Assembly: GCA_030706635.1 (NCBI GenBank)
Contig: JAUZOD010000010.1
Location: forward strand, 37,208 to 101,207
Reading direction: 5' to 3'
Origin: Bacteroidota bacterium
GTDB lineage: Bacteria > Bacteroidota > Bacteroidia > Chitinophagales > Chitinophagaceae
Length of the DNA: 64,000 nt
Below the pieces are notes generated by a model that was not told the origin of the DNA, ran no database searches, and saw only the letters and a list, made by a program, of their open reading frames with translations. Positions 9,299 through 17,200 of this stretch are shown piece by piece. The translations under genes were made by a program, and so were the position numbers. Each line of letters begins with the position of its first letter. The first letter of the stretch is position 1.

Positions 9299-9316
9299 AT
9301 CCTTAATTTTTTGCGT

Positions 9317-10063
9317 TTAACTAAAAAAAGATCTGATCCATTCGTCTTTGCTTTTCTCCAGCCCGTCATAGGTGTCCTCCGCGACAATAACGCCTTCTTT
9401 CAACATCACGATCCGGTCGGCCGTCATTTTTGCGCAGCTGATATCGTGTGTGATGATCAGCGAGGATATCTGATATTTCCGTTGCATGTCCAGGATCAGC
9501 TGACTGATTTCTTTTGCCGTGGCCGTATCCAGTCCGGTGGTGGGTTCGTCGTACAACATAATGGAAGGCTTCAGAATAAGGGTCCGCGCCAGGCCGATGC
9601 GCTTGCTCATACCACCGGAAAGCTCGGAAGGCATTTTGTCTCCCGAATCCGGCAGGCCGACATTTTCAAGCACTTCCCTGATCAGCTGGTTTATTTTTTC
9701 TATTCCCAGATGTTTTTTATGATGTCGCAGCGGAAAGGAAAGATTTTCCGATACACTCATAGAATCATATAACGCGCCACCCTGAAAAAGAAAACCGATT
9801 TTAGTCCTCAGCTTGTTGAGGTCATCGTAATTGATCTCCGCGATATTCTGGCCCATAATGCAAATGGAACCCTCGTCGGGTTCCATAAGTCCGATCATAC
9901 ATTTAATCAGCGTGGATTTCCCAGATCCGGATTTTCCCAACACCACCAGGTTTTCCGCTTTGTCAATGCGCAGGTTAACCCCCCTGAGCACATCAACGCC
10001 GTTAAAGGTTTTACTGAGTCCCTGTATATCCACCACAGGCGCATTATCTGTTTCTGTTTCCAT
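9317..10063 (-). CDS. mlaF: ABC transporter ATPase, MlaF type
   Basis: The ATPase of the Mla-type lipid transporter. All ABC motifs are visible: Walker A GKSGSGKST, Q-loop FLFQGGALYDSMSV, signature LSGGMSKRIGLAR, Walker B IMLYDEPTTGLD and the switch histidine in ITHD. The FQGGALYDSM segment and the short helical region are typical of MlaF rather than of general importers. It lies 2 bp downstream of the permease gene and 18 bp upstream of the MCE protein gene, so translation is likely coupled. The predicted role is to power phospholipid movement between the inner and outer membrane; the direction cannot be read from sequence. Confidence 0.95.
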   Translation of the reverse strand: METETDNAPVVDIQGLSKTFNGVDVLRGVNLRIDKAENLVVLGKSGSGKSTLIKCMIGLMEPDEGSICIMGQNIAEINYDDLNKLRTKIGFLFQGGALYDSMSVSENLSFPLRHHKKHLGIEKINQLIREVLENVGLPDSGDKMPSELSGGMSKRIGLARTLILKPSIMLYDEPTTGLDTATAKEISQLILDMQRKYQISSLIITHDISCAKMTADRIVMLKEGVIVAEDTYDGLEKSKDEWIRSFFS

Positions 10064-10065
10064 GG

Positions 10066-10848
10066 TTATAATAAGTCGGTGATCTGAACGGCAATCATGT
10101 CGATAAAGAATATGGCCAGTGAAGCGGTGACCACTGCCGAATTTGCTGCGGTTCCCACGCTGGCCGTACCGCCATCCACCCTAAATCCCTTATAACATCC
10201 GATAATTCCTATAGCTGTTCCGAAAAAAATGGACTTGATGATCGAGGGGAAAATGTCGATCCAATCAAGTTTTGACAGCGCCAGGTTATAGAAGTGCGTA
10301 ATGGTTATATCACCGTGGATATTGTAAGCAAGAAAGGCGGAGAACAGGGAGATGCTGTCCGCAAAGATAACCAGCAACGGAACCATGAAGGTCGTGGCCA
10401 GAACCCGGGTTACCACCAGATAACGAAAAGGGTTGATGGCAGATACCTCCATGGCATCAATCTGTTCGGTTACCTTCATAGACCCCAATTCAGCGCCGAT
10501 ACGCGAACTTATCTTGCCGGCACAAATGATGGCGGTGATCACGGGCCCCATTTCTTTAATCACAGACACGCTGACCATGCCCGGTAAAAGGGATATGGCT
10601 CCAAAAGCGGCCAGAGAAGGCCTTGTTTGAATAGTAAGCACCAATCCCATAATGAATGCCGTGATGGCCACCAGAGGAAGCGATTTATTTCCTGTTTTGA
10701 AACATTGATAGAGGAATTCTTTCCATTCAAAGGGTGGTTTAAACACTTCCCGGATAAAGCGGAAAAAGAATAAACTGAATTCGCCTGCATGCCAAACTGC
10801 TTTTTTAAATGGCACCCAGGTGGGTAGATGGGTTTCTGCTATGGCCAT
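10066..10848 (-). CDS. mlaE: ABC transporter permease, MlaE type
   Basis: A 260-residue inner-membrane permease of the MlaE family. It has an amphipathic N-terminal helix followed by about five membrane segments and the family core (VSVIKEMGPVITAIICAGKISSRIGAELGSMKVTEQIDAMEV), the part that contacts the ATPase. It is the first gene of mlaE > mlaF > mlaD on the minus strand. The 198 bp upstream region is shared with the divergent ytxH-like gene. I see no perfect TAnnTTTG element there, so the promoter is unassigned. Confidence 0.95.
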   Translation of the reverse strand: MAIAETHLPTWVPFKKAVWHAGEFSLFFFRFIREVFKPPFEWKEFLYQCFKTGNKSLPLVAITAFIMGLVLTIQTRPSLAAFGAISLLPGMVSVSVIKEMGPVITAIICAGKISSRIGAELGSMKVTEQIDAMEVSAINPFRYLVVTRVLATTFMVPLLVIFADSISLFSAFLAYNIHGDITITHFYNLALSKLDWIDIFPSIIKSIFFGTAIGIIGCYKGFRVDGGTASVGTAANSAVVTASLAIFFIDMIAVQITDLL

Positions 10849-11046
10849 ACATTTCAGGATTAAACTGGTTATTCGTTATATTTCCATAAGAAGATCATGC
10901 CCCTGGTGAATGAATGGTTAACAAAGGGTTGCGGCAAATATTCGGGGAAATAACTACCCATCTGATGAGAATCCATTTCTATTCCCGATACCCTCTCGAA
11001 GGTAAACTCACTTTGTGTCAGCGGGATGGCCTGATTTTTATGCTAT

Positions 11047-11274
11047 ATGCGTTATAAAACAAAGCGTATGATGACAAGTAAAAAGCTGATAGCAGGCATT
11101 TTAACCGGACTGGCCGCAGGAGCCATGATCAGCCTGATCATATCTTCCAATAAGAAAGGCTCTTTCGGCAAAAAGCTGATGAAGAAGGGGAATAACCTGG
11201 CGGATGACCTGAAGGAGAAATTCGGCGAATTTGTGGACCGGATGGAAGATAAATTCCAGGGCATTTTAAAGTAA
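11047..11274 (+). CDS. YtxH-like small membrane protein
   Basis: A short protein with one N-terminal hydrophobic helix (LIAGILTGLAAGAMISLII) followed by a basic, glycine-lysine stretch and an amphipathic, coiled-coil-like tail (DDLKEKFGEFVDRMEDKF). This is the hallmark of the YtxH family, which is linked with general stress and envelope stability in other bacteria. The listed ATG at 11047 gives 75 aa; ATGs at 11068 and 11071 would give the more usual short basic start MTSKKL and may be the true start. It begins a run of three genes on the plus strand with very small gaps (30 and 6 bp with the starts chosen here), probably one operon. Confidence 0.8.
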   Translation: MRYKTKRMMTSKKLIAGILTGLAAGAMISLIISSNKKGSFGKKLMKKGNNLADDLKEKFGEFVDRMEDKFQGILK

Positions 11275-11304
11275 TTAACTTTGCCTCAATCATTAACGAT
11301 CATT

Positions 11305-11646
11305 ATGCCAGATTCCGAGATTTCCTTAAAGTCGCTGATTGAAAAATCCCAGGATTATTTAGAAACTAAATTAGAAATAGCTAAATTGAAAACGGTTGAA
11401 AAATCGTCGGATGTGCTATCTTCTATTGTTGTGTTGATATCCATGATTTTCCTTGCACTCCTCTGTTTTATGTTTATCAGCATAGGCCTGGCCTTTTATC
11501 TGGGATCCCTGGTGGGTTCGGCCCATACGGGGTTTTTTATCATGGGTGGGGTTTATGGGATTATTTTGATTATTCTGTACTTACTGCGGAATAAATGGAT
11601 AAAGACGCCAGTCAGCAACCTGGTCATAAAAAAAATACTGAAATAA
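11305..11646 (+). CDS. Phage-holin-like (superfamily III) membrane protein
   Basis: A 113-residue inner-membrane protein. An N-terminal amphipathic helix (LKSLIEKSQDYLETKLEIAK) is followed by two strong membrane helices (about 38-60 and 68-88) and a basic C-terminus. This matches the Holin-X/DUF1469-type proteins that follow YtxH genes in many bacteria. The name reflects fold similarity only; there is no phage context. I chose the ATG at 11305 instead of the in-frame TTG at 11281. The TTG would sit inside a TAACTTTG motif (11276-11283) that resembles a Bacteroidota -7 element, so a local promoter is possible, though no clear -33 element was seen. It lies 6 bp upstream of the next gene. Confidence 0.78.
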   Translation: MPDSEISLKSLIEKSQDYLETKLEIAKLKTVEKSSDVLSSIVVLISMIFLALLCFMFISIGLAFYLGSLVGSAHTGFFIMGGVYGIILIILYLLRNKWIKTPVSNLVIKKILK

Positions 11647-11652
11647 CCCCGT

Positions 11653-12099
11653 ATGAAGAGAACGATAACTTCCGCCGCCGAATTGGATGACGCCATAGAA
11701 GATCTGGAGAAAAAAGCAAGCTTTCAAAAGGAGGAATTAAAGGAACATTTTTCGGGTGTGATGGAAAATCTAAAACCCATTAACCTGATCAAACACGGAT
11801 TGCAGTCCGCCTTTTCCGGCGAGAACAAACAGGATCTGCTAAAAGCTGCCATAGGGCTGGGCTCTGGCATCCTGGGCAGGAAGCTGGTGATGGGAAGATT
11901 GGGGAGTGGTCTGCTCCGTAAAGTTATCGGTACAGCATTGGAAATGGGCGTTGTTGGTCTGGTTGTAAAAAATGCGGAAAAACTGAAAGAAACAGGCTCG
12001 GACCTGATGGAAAAAATATTTCACAAAAAGAGATCTTCCGGTCCGAAACCTCCGGCTCTGCACGATAAGAAATCCGCTAATTATTTTCAGAAGAATTAA
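11653..12099 (+). CDS. Hypothetical protein, third gene of YtxH operon (148 aa)
   Basis: A protein with an acidic coiled-coil N-terminus (ELDDAIEDLEKKASFQKEELKEHF) and a central glycine-rich hydrophobic region (about 70-115; AAIGLGSGILGRKLVMG and the following hydrophobic stretch). The central region could form one or two membrane helices. The tail is basic. I do not recognise a named family, but proteins like this follow YtxH and holin-like genes in Bacteroidota stress operons, which suggests an envelope role. It follows the holin-like gene by 6 bp. Its last 23 bp overlap the 3' end of the convergent gene at 12077-12634. Confidence 0.75.
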   Translation: MKRTITSAAELDDAIEDLEKKASFQKEELKEHFSGVMENLKPINLIKHGLQSAFSGENKQDLLKAAIGLGSGILGRKLVMGRLGSGLLRKVIGTALEMGVVGLVVKNAEKLKETGSDLMEKIFHKKRSSGPKPPALHDKKSANYFQKN

Positions 12100-12634
12100 A
12101 CTGTTTCTCCATTCGGTGCATCAAGCTTGAAATCGGACCCTCCATTTTATTAGTCCGGTCGTCCAGATTATTATTCCCGAGTATCTGACCCAATTTAATC
12201 GACGCCGGCAAATAGAGCAGAACGTCCTGCTTGTGTTTGGCGACAAACGCCGTGATCTTATCTTCATCCGTCAGATCATCAATATTATCCCTGATCACCC
12301 GCACGACCTCGGAAGCGATATGCTCCATTTCCTGCTTCACCTGGGCATCCGGTATTCTGGAATACAAAGCAACCTGATCTACCAATACGACATGGGAATC
12401 GCCGAAAATTTTCTCAAGCAAGCTGCCTGTGGGCTGATCCACGCCAAGCCAGGACGCATCCGGTTCCCGTTCCAGCCGGTTAAACAGACCAAGTATTATG
12501 GAAGGGATGGCTGCCTGCGCTATTGGGGCACTCCCGTGAATAGTGTCCCGATCAGACACTTTCTGTGAATTAGGGTCAATTTTTTGAATTTTTCCAAATC
12601 CCAGATTTTTTTGAATCGTTTCTGTAATATTCAT
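12077..12634 (-). CDS. Hypothetical protein (185 aa), convergent with YtxH operon
   Basis: A soluble-looking protein of unknown function. The start used here, ATG at 12634, gives MNITETIQKNLGFGKIQ; an upstream in-frame ATG at 12673 would add 13 residues that overlap the terminator at 12660-12698, so I prefer the shorter form. A mid-protein hydrophobic helix (APIAQAAIPSIILGLFNRLE) and alternating acidic/hydrophobic helices (KQEMEHIASEVVRVIRDNIDDLTDEDKI) are visible, without membrane segments or catalytic motifs. The 3' end overlaps the end of the upstream operon's third gene by 23 bp. Location among YtxH, Lmo0937 and Ku genes suggests a stress connection, which is inference only. Confidence 0.72.
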   Translation of the reverse strand: MNITETIQKNLGFGKIQKIDPNSQKVSDRDTIHGSAPIAQAAIPSIILGLFNRLEREPDASWLGVDQPTGSLLEKIFGDSHVVLVDQVALYSRIPDAQVKQEMEHIASEVVRVIRDNIDDLTDEDKITAFVAKHKQDVLLYLPASIKLGQILGNNNLDDRTNKMEGPISSLMHRMEKQFNSSENN

Positions 12635-12659
12635 ATTAAAGCATTTATAGTGAGAATCG

Positions 12660-12698
12660 AAAAAAATGCCCATTCAAAAAAAGAAAGAATGGGCATTC
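12660..12698 (-). terminator. Rho-independent terminator of the Lmo0937-type gene
   Basis: Read on the minus strand, an 11 bp perfect stem (GAATGGGCATT paired with AATGCCCATTC, at 12665-12675 and 12687-12697) is followed directly by a run of seven T. It starts about 21 bp after the stop of the 48-residue gene at 12719-12865. It would insulate that gene from the next minus-strand gene, whose start is at 12634. Confidence 0.85.
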
Positions 12699-12718
12699 AA
12701 ACCTTTATCGCCCGGTTT

Positions 12719-12865
12719 TCACGCCTTCCTGATTACGCCCAATATGAAGGCAATGATGGCAATGACCAGCAGGATATGAATCAGTCCGCCAGCACTATAT
12801 ACAAAAAACCCCAGGATCCATCCTATGATCAAAATGACGGCGATGAGATACAACAGACTCCGCAT
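12719..12865 (-). CDS. Lmo0937-family membrane peptide (48 aa)
   Basis: A 48-residue, very hydrophobic peptide. The sequence starts MRSLLYLIAVILIIGWILG, passes a short polar turn (VYSAGG) and ends with a second helix and the basic tail GVIRKA, so it spans the membrane twice. This pattern fits the Lmo0937 family of small stress-associated membrane proteins, common in Bacteroidota. The function is unknown. A clear terminator follows (12660-12698), so it is probably transcribed alone. It lies between the YtxH-type operon and the receiver/Ku genes. Confidence 0.88.
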   Translation of the reverse strand: MRSLLYLIAVILIIGWILGFFVYSAGGLIHILLVIAIIAFILGVIRKA

Positions 12866-13034
12866 AAATAAATTTTAAGTGTTTTACCGTGATTATGTTT
12901 GAGTATGTTTGATAATTTCATGCCAGGCTTCCCTAATTTGAAAAATTGCAGCGTCGACGGTTTTACGAATGATATGTAGATCATTTTCTACAAAAAAAAA
13001 CTGAAAGATTCAAAATATTTTTACAAACAGTCGC

Positions 13035-13042
13035 TATATTTG
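13035..13042 (+). promoter_or_regulatory. Candidate -7 element of receiver gene
   Basis: TATATTTG matches the Bacteroidota -7 consensus TAnnTTTG and lies 67 bp before the start codon at 13110. The sequence 19-23 bp upstream has no clear TTG at -33, so this is a half match. Two further TATGTTTG copies lie at 12894-12901 and 12904-12911. Confidence 0.35.
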
Positions 13043-13109
13043 AACCGGGTTGCTGCAACTTTCGTCTGTGCTCCGTTCAACCTTAAAACATTCCTGAATC
13101 TTTTTCAAA

Positions 13110-13454
13110 ATGCCGGATAAACGAGTCCTTATTATTGATGATGAAACTGATTTTTGTCTGTTAATCAAGAATTACTTCGTTAAGAAAAATTTTGAAGTAT
13201 TCGTTTCGCACACCCTGAAAGATGGCATGGATTGCCTCGAAAAAATCAAACCGGATATTCTTTTTCTGGACAATAATCTTCCAGATGGCTTAGGTTGGGA
13301 AAAAACGGAATACATCTCCAAACACTATCCTCAGATCAGCATTAATCTCATCAGCGCTTTTCAGTATAACCCGGATGCTTTCAAACAAAACACATCTGTC
13401 AAAATCTGGGAAAAACCCATCAGCCTTTCGGAACTCAATCAATATCTGAACTGA
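13110..13454 (+). CDS. Single-domain response regulator (114 aa)
   Basis: A stand-alone receiver with no output domain. The acidic pair D10-D11, phospho-acceptor D54 in DILFLDNNLPDG and the terminal WEKPISLSEL lysine are present. The usual Thr/Ser switch position lies in NLISAFQ. Proteins like this act by phosphotransfer or by binding a partner. No kinase gene is adjacent; the nearest plus-strand gene is Ku, 62 bp downstream, and co-transcription with it is possible. The partner kinase is unknown. The three receiver-kinase proteins at the left end of the window are the closest candidates by distance, but nothing links them directly. Confidence 0.9.
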   Translation: MPDKRVLIIDDETDFCLLIKNYFVKKNFEVFVSHTLKDGMDCLEKIKPDILFLDNNLPDGLGWEKTEYISKHYPQISINLISAFQYNPDAFKQNTSVKIWEKPISLSELNQYLN

Positions 13455-13516
13455 CGGATGTTATGGCATTGTTTTAGTTCTGGTTTAACCATACATTAGT
13501 TCATAAAACGAATGAT

Positions 13517-14293
13517 ATGAGAGCCATTTGGACAGGGGCCATTGGATTTGGCCTGGTTAATATTCCGGTGCGTATATTCAGCGCAACGCAGGACAGCAAC
13601 CTGGACCTGGACATGCTGGATAAAAAAGATCACGCCAGAATCCGCTTTAAAAGAATTAATGAGGAAACCGGCCGGGAAGTGGAATGGTCCAATATCGTAA
13701 AAGCCTATAATGATAACGGAAAATATGTGGTTGTAACGGATGTGGATTTTGAGAAAGCCAGTCCGGAAAAATCAAAAATCATCGAAATCATGGAATTTGT
13801 AGATGGAGCTGACATTGATTCGATTTTTTATGAGACGCCTTATTTCCTGGAACCGCAGAAGTCCGGCGTAAAAGCTTACGCACTGCTGAGAGAAGCCTTA
13901 AAGAAAAGCGGTAAAGTGGGGCTCGGCAATTTCGTAATGCGGAATAAGGAGGCGCTTTGCATATTAAAACCGATGGACGATGTGATCGTGCTGAATAAGA
14001 TCCGCTTTGCGCAGGAAATACGCAACGTCAATGAAATCAATGTTCCAGGCAAGGCCAGCATTAAACCGGGGGAAATGCAAATGGCTCAGGCATTGATCAG
14101 TCAGCTTACCGGTAAATTTGATATTTCAAAATACAAAGACAGCTATTCCGATGAGCTTCTCAAGCTTATCCATGCTAAGTCGAAAGGAAAGAAACAGGCC
14201 CCGCCTCAAATGCGGGTTGTGCACAACAAATCAAAGGATCTGATGTCTCAGCTGAAAGCCAGTTTAAATGTAAAAAAGAAAAAGGCTTCCTGA
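13517..14293 (+). CDS. ku: Ku protein, non-homologous end joining
   Basis: Bacterial Ku forms a homodimeric ring that threads onto DNA ends and recruits ligase D. The 258-residue protein opens with the typical MRAIWTGAIGFGLVNIPVRIF and continues through the beta-barrel core (YFLEPQKSGVKAYALLREAL and so on). It ends in a lysine-rich tail (SLNVKKKKAS) that in Ku proteins helps DNA binding and ligase recruitment. The length is normal. No ligD is in this window; in many Bacteroidota ligD lies elsewhere. The 3' end is only 2 bp from the stop of the giant convergent glucan synthase-like gene, leaving no room for a separate terminator. Confidence 0.97.
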   Translation: MRAIWTGAIGFGLVNIPVRIFSATQDSNLDLDMLDKKDHARIRFKRINEETGREVEWSNIVKAYNDNGKYVVVTDVDFEKASPEKSKIIEIMEFVDGADIDSIFYETPYFLEPQKSGVKAYALLREALKKSGKVGLGNFVMRNKEALCILKPMDDVIVLNKIRFAQEIRNVNEINVPGKASIKPGEMQMAQALISQLTGKFDISKYKDSYSDELLKLIHAKSKGKKQAPPQMRVVHNKSKDLMSQLKASLNVKKKKAS

Positions 14294-14295
14294 AT

Positions 14296-17200
14296 CTAAA
14301 TCTTGACTGCCTCAGGCAAAAATTTTATTGCTTTACCGGCAGTCAAAGGCAGGCGTATGAATACCTGATGCGTTTCCCGATCATTTACCAGGAAGACTGC
14401 ATTGCCCTCCTGAACGGTTTCATCTAACAGTATGGTTGATTCTTTCCAGGTTTCCTGCTGATCGAAATTTAGCTGGTAAACAGACTCTCCATAGCGATAC
14501 ATAATGGTAAATGCGGACCAGTGTTCGGGCATGCAGGGTTCAAAAGAAAGCTTATTCCCGTGGCGTTTCAATCCGAAAAAAGATTCTATCAGTAACTGAT
14601 ACATCCATCCTGCCGAACCGGTATACCAGGTCCACCCCCCTCTTCCCAAATGATTTTGCACAGCATAGACATCAGCCGCAATAACATAGGGTTCAATCAT
14701 ATATTTTTTGATGCCCTCCGCAGTGCCTCCATGATTTAAGGGATTGATCAGGTTGAGCAGTTCATAGGTTCGCGCTTTATTTTGCTGTAAAGCGGTTGCC
14801 ATGATGAGCCATATGGCTGCATGGGTGTATTGACCGCCATTTTCCCGCACGCCGGGCAAATAACCTTTGATATATCCCGGGTTCAACGCTGAATGATCAA
14901 AGGGCGGATCGAATAACCGAATAATTTCATTTTCCTTTTGCACCAGTCTGCTATAGGCCGAATCCATGGCCATATGGGTTCTTTCCGGACTGCCGGCGCC
15001 GGAAATAACCGACCAGCTCTGGGGGATGGAATCAATTTTACATTCTTCATTTTCCTCGGAGCCCAGCGGCGTTCCGTCATCAAAATAGGCTCTCCGGTAC
15101 CAGGCACCATCCCATGAGTTTGCTTCGATATTTCCTTTGAGCGTAGCCGCTTCTTTCTTACATTGATCCGCAAAGTCAGTATCTCTTTTTATCCTGGCAA
15201 TCTCCTCAAAACGGATCAGCACATCATACAGAAAAAAAGCAAGCCAGACGCTTTCGCCTTTTCCCTGGTCGCCCACCTTATCCATACCGTCGTTCCAGTC
15301 CCCGGATCCCATCAGCGGTAATCCGTGATCTCCCAGACGCAATCCGTGCTTCACCGAACGGACGCAGTGTTCGTACAATCCCGCCGACTGCTCTGATACT
15401 GCTGGCAGTTCATAATATGATTCTTCTCCGGGATTTAACGGCCTGCCTTCAACGAATTTCATTTGCTCAGCCAGAATGCTTTCATCTCCCGTGTGTTTAA
15501 TATACCGGGCCGTTACATAGGGGAGCCACAAATAATCATCTGAACACGCCGTGCGAACACCACGTCCCTGGGGCGGATGCCACCAATGCTGAACGTCTCC
15601 TTCTTTAAACTGCCGGGATGCGCTGAGTATAATTTGTTGTTTCACCAGATCAGGACGGTTGTGCAGAAGAGATAAAACATCCTGTAACTGGTCACGGAAT
15701 CCAAAAGCTCCTCCGGATTGATAGAACCCACTTCTGCCCCAGATTCGCGAAGCCAGTGTTTGATAGTTGAGCCAGCCATTACACAGGAAGTTGATGGCCG
15801 GATCCGGTGAATTCACCTCGACCACACCCAATGTCTTTTTCCAGAATGCTTTTACTTTTTCCAGCGCCTGCTTTGCGCTCACTGATCCGCGGAATTTCTT
15901 TGCGGTTTTCAGCGCCTGGTAAGCATCCGTGCCGGCACCCAGTCTAAAAACCAGTTCTCTTTCCTCACCGTCTGCCAGATCCATCACGGATTGAAGAGCA
16001 GCGCAGGAATCAAGACCCGCACCCACCCTGCCGGAAAGTTTAGCCTTACCCAGCGCTTCCGGGTTTTTATAAGTCCCGTTCCTGCCCAGAAATTCAGTGC
16101 GGTCGCAGGTAAAAGTCCTTCCCGGATCATCCACATCAAAGAAGCTGATGTAATTTCCAAATTCTCCGTTATAGGCATTCCCCGCCAGGATAACGCCGGT
16201 TTCCGTATTTACCTCGGTGGTAATATGCATTTGTGTTTTAGTTCTCAACTCACCCAATACCCATTCCACATATCCCGTAATGGATAATTTCCTGTATCTG
16301 GCGGAATTGTTTTTTATTTTGAAGCTGATGAATTTTACAGCTTCTTCCGTATCCACGAAAATGACCATCTCGGAATAAATTCCGTCCTCGGCAAAATGAA
16401 ACTCACTGTATCCGAAGCCATGCCGGCTTATATAATGGGATTTACCGGGATGCGGTAAAAGGGAAGGTGACCAGAACTTCCCACTTTCCTCGTCCCGCAG
16501 ATAGAACGCCTCTCCGCATAAATCACCCACCGCGTCATTGTTCCAGGGCGTGAGCCGGTATTCGTGCGCGTTTTCCATCCATGAATAGGATTGGCCGCTT
16601 TCTGAAATGACGGACCCGAACAATGGATTGGCAATCACATTACACCAGGGTGCTGGAGTTACTTTCTCTTCATCTGTTATGATGATATACTCCTTTCCGT
16701 CTTTGGAAAAACCACCGGTGCCGTTGAAAAAAGAAAGATCCCTGGGTGTTTCCAATGCGGAATCCAGTGATGCATAAAACTTAGTCGGTGTAAAATATGG
16801 GATGACGGGTTTTACTTTGGTGCGGCGGGTAATCTGTTCTTCCAGGGTGCCCATGGTATCGGACAGGATTATGCGCGCCACCGTCTGAAATAAAATCCGG
16901 TCTTCCTGAGAAACCTGTTCTCCCGACCTGATAAAGATGCCGCCCGGCTTATCCCGGACGTCACTAATAATACCCGGGGATATGAGGCTGATGAGTTCGT
17001 TCTGCAATGCCTGCCGGTAGCCCCCATAGTCCTCGTTCCAGATCACCAGGTCTACCAGCAATCCTTTCAATCTCCAATAAGCATGCGCCTGCACCAGTTG
17101 CCGCGCCAGTTCGATATTAGCGGAGTCCTGGATCTGTAAAAGCACAATGGGCAGGTCGCCGGAAATGGAATAACTCCATAAAGCGGATTGCCCTCTCCTG

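Noticed and set aside
11281..11304. TTG start of the holin-like gene
   Set aside because: The ATG at 11305 is better placed; the TTG falls in a TAACTTTG motif that may be a promoter element.
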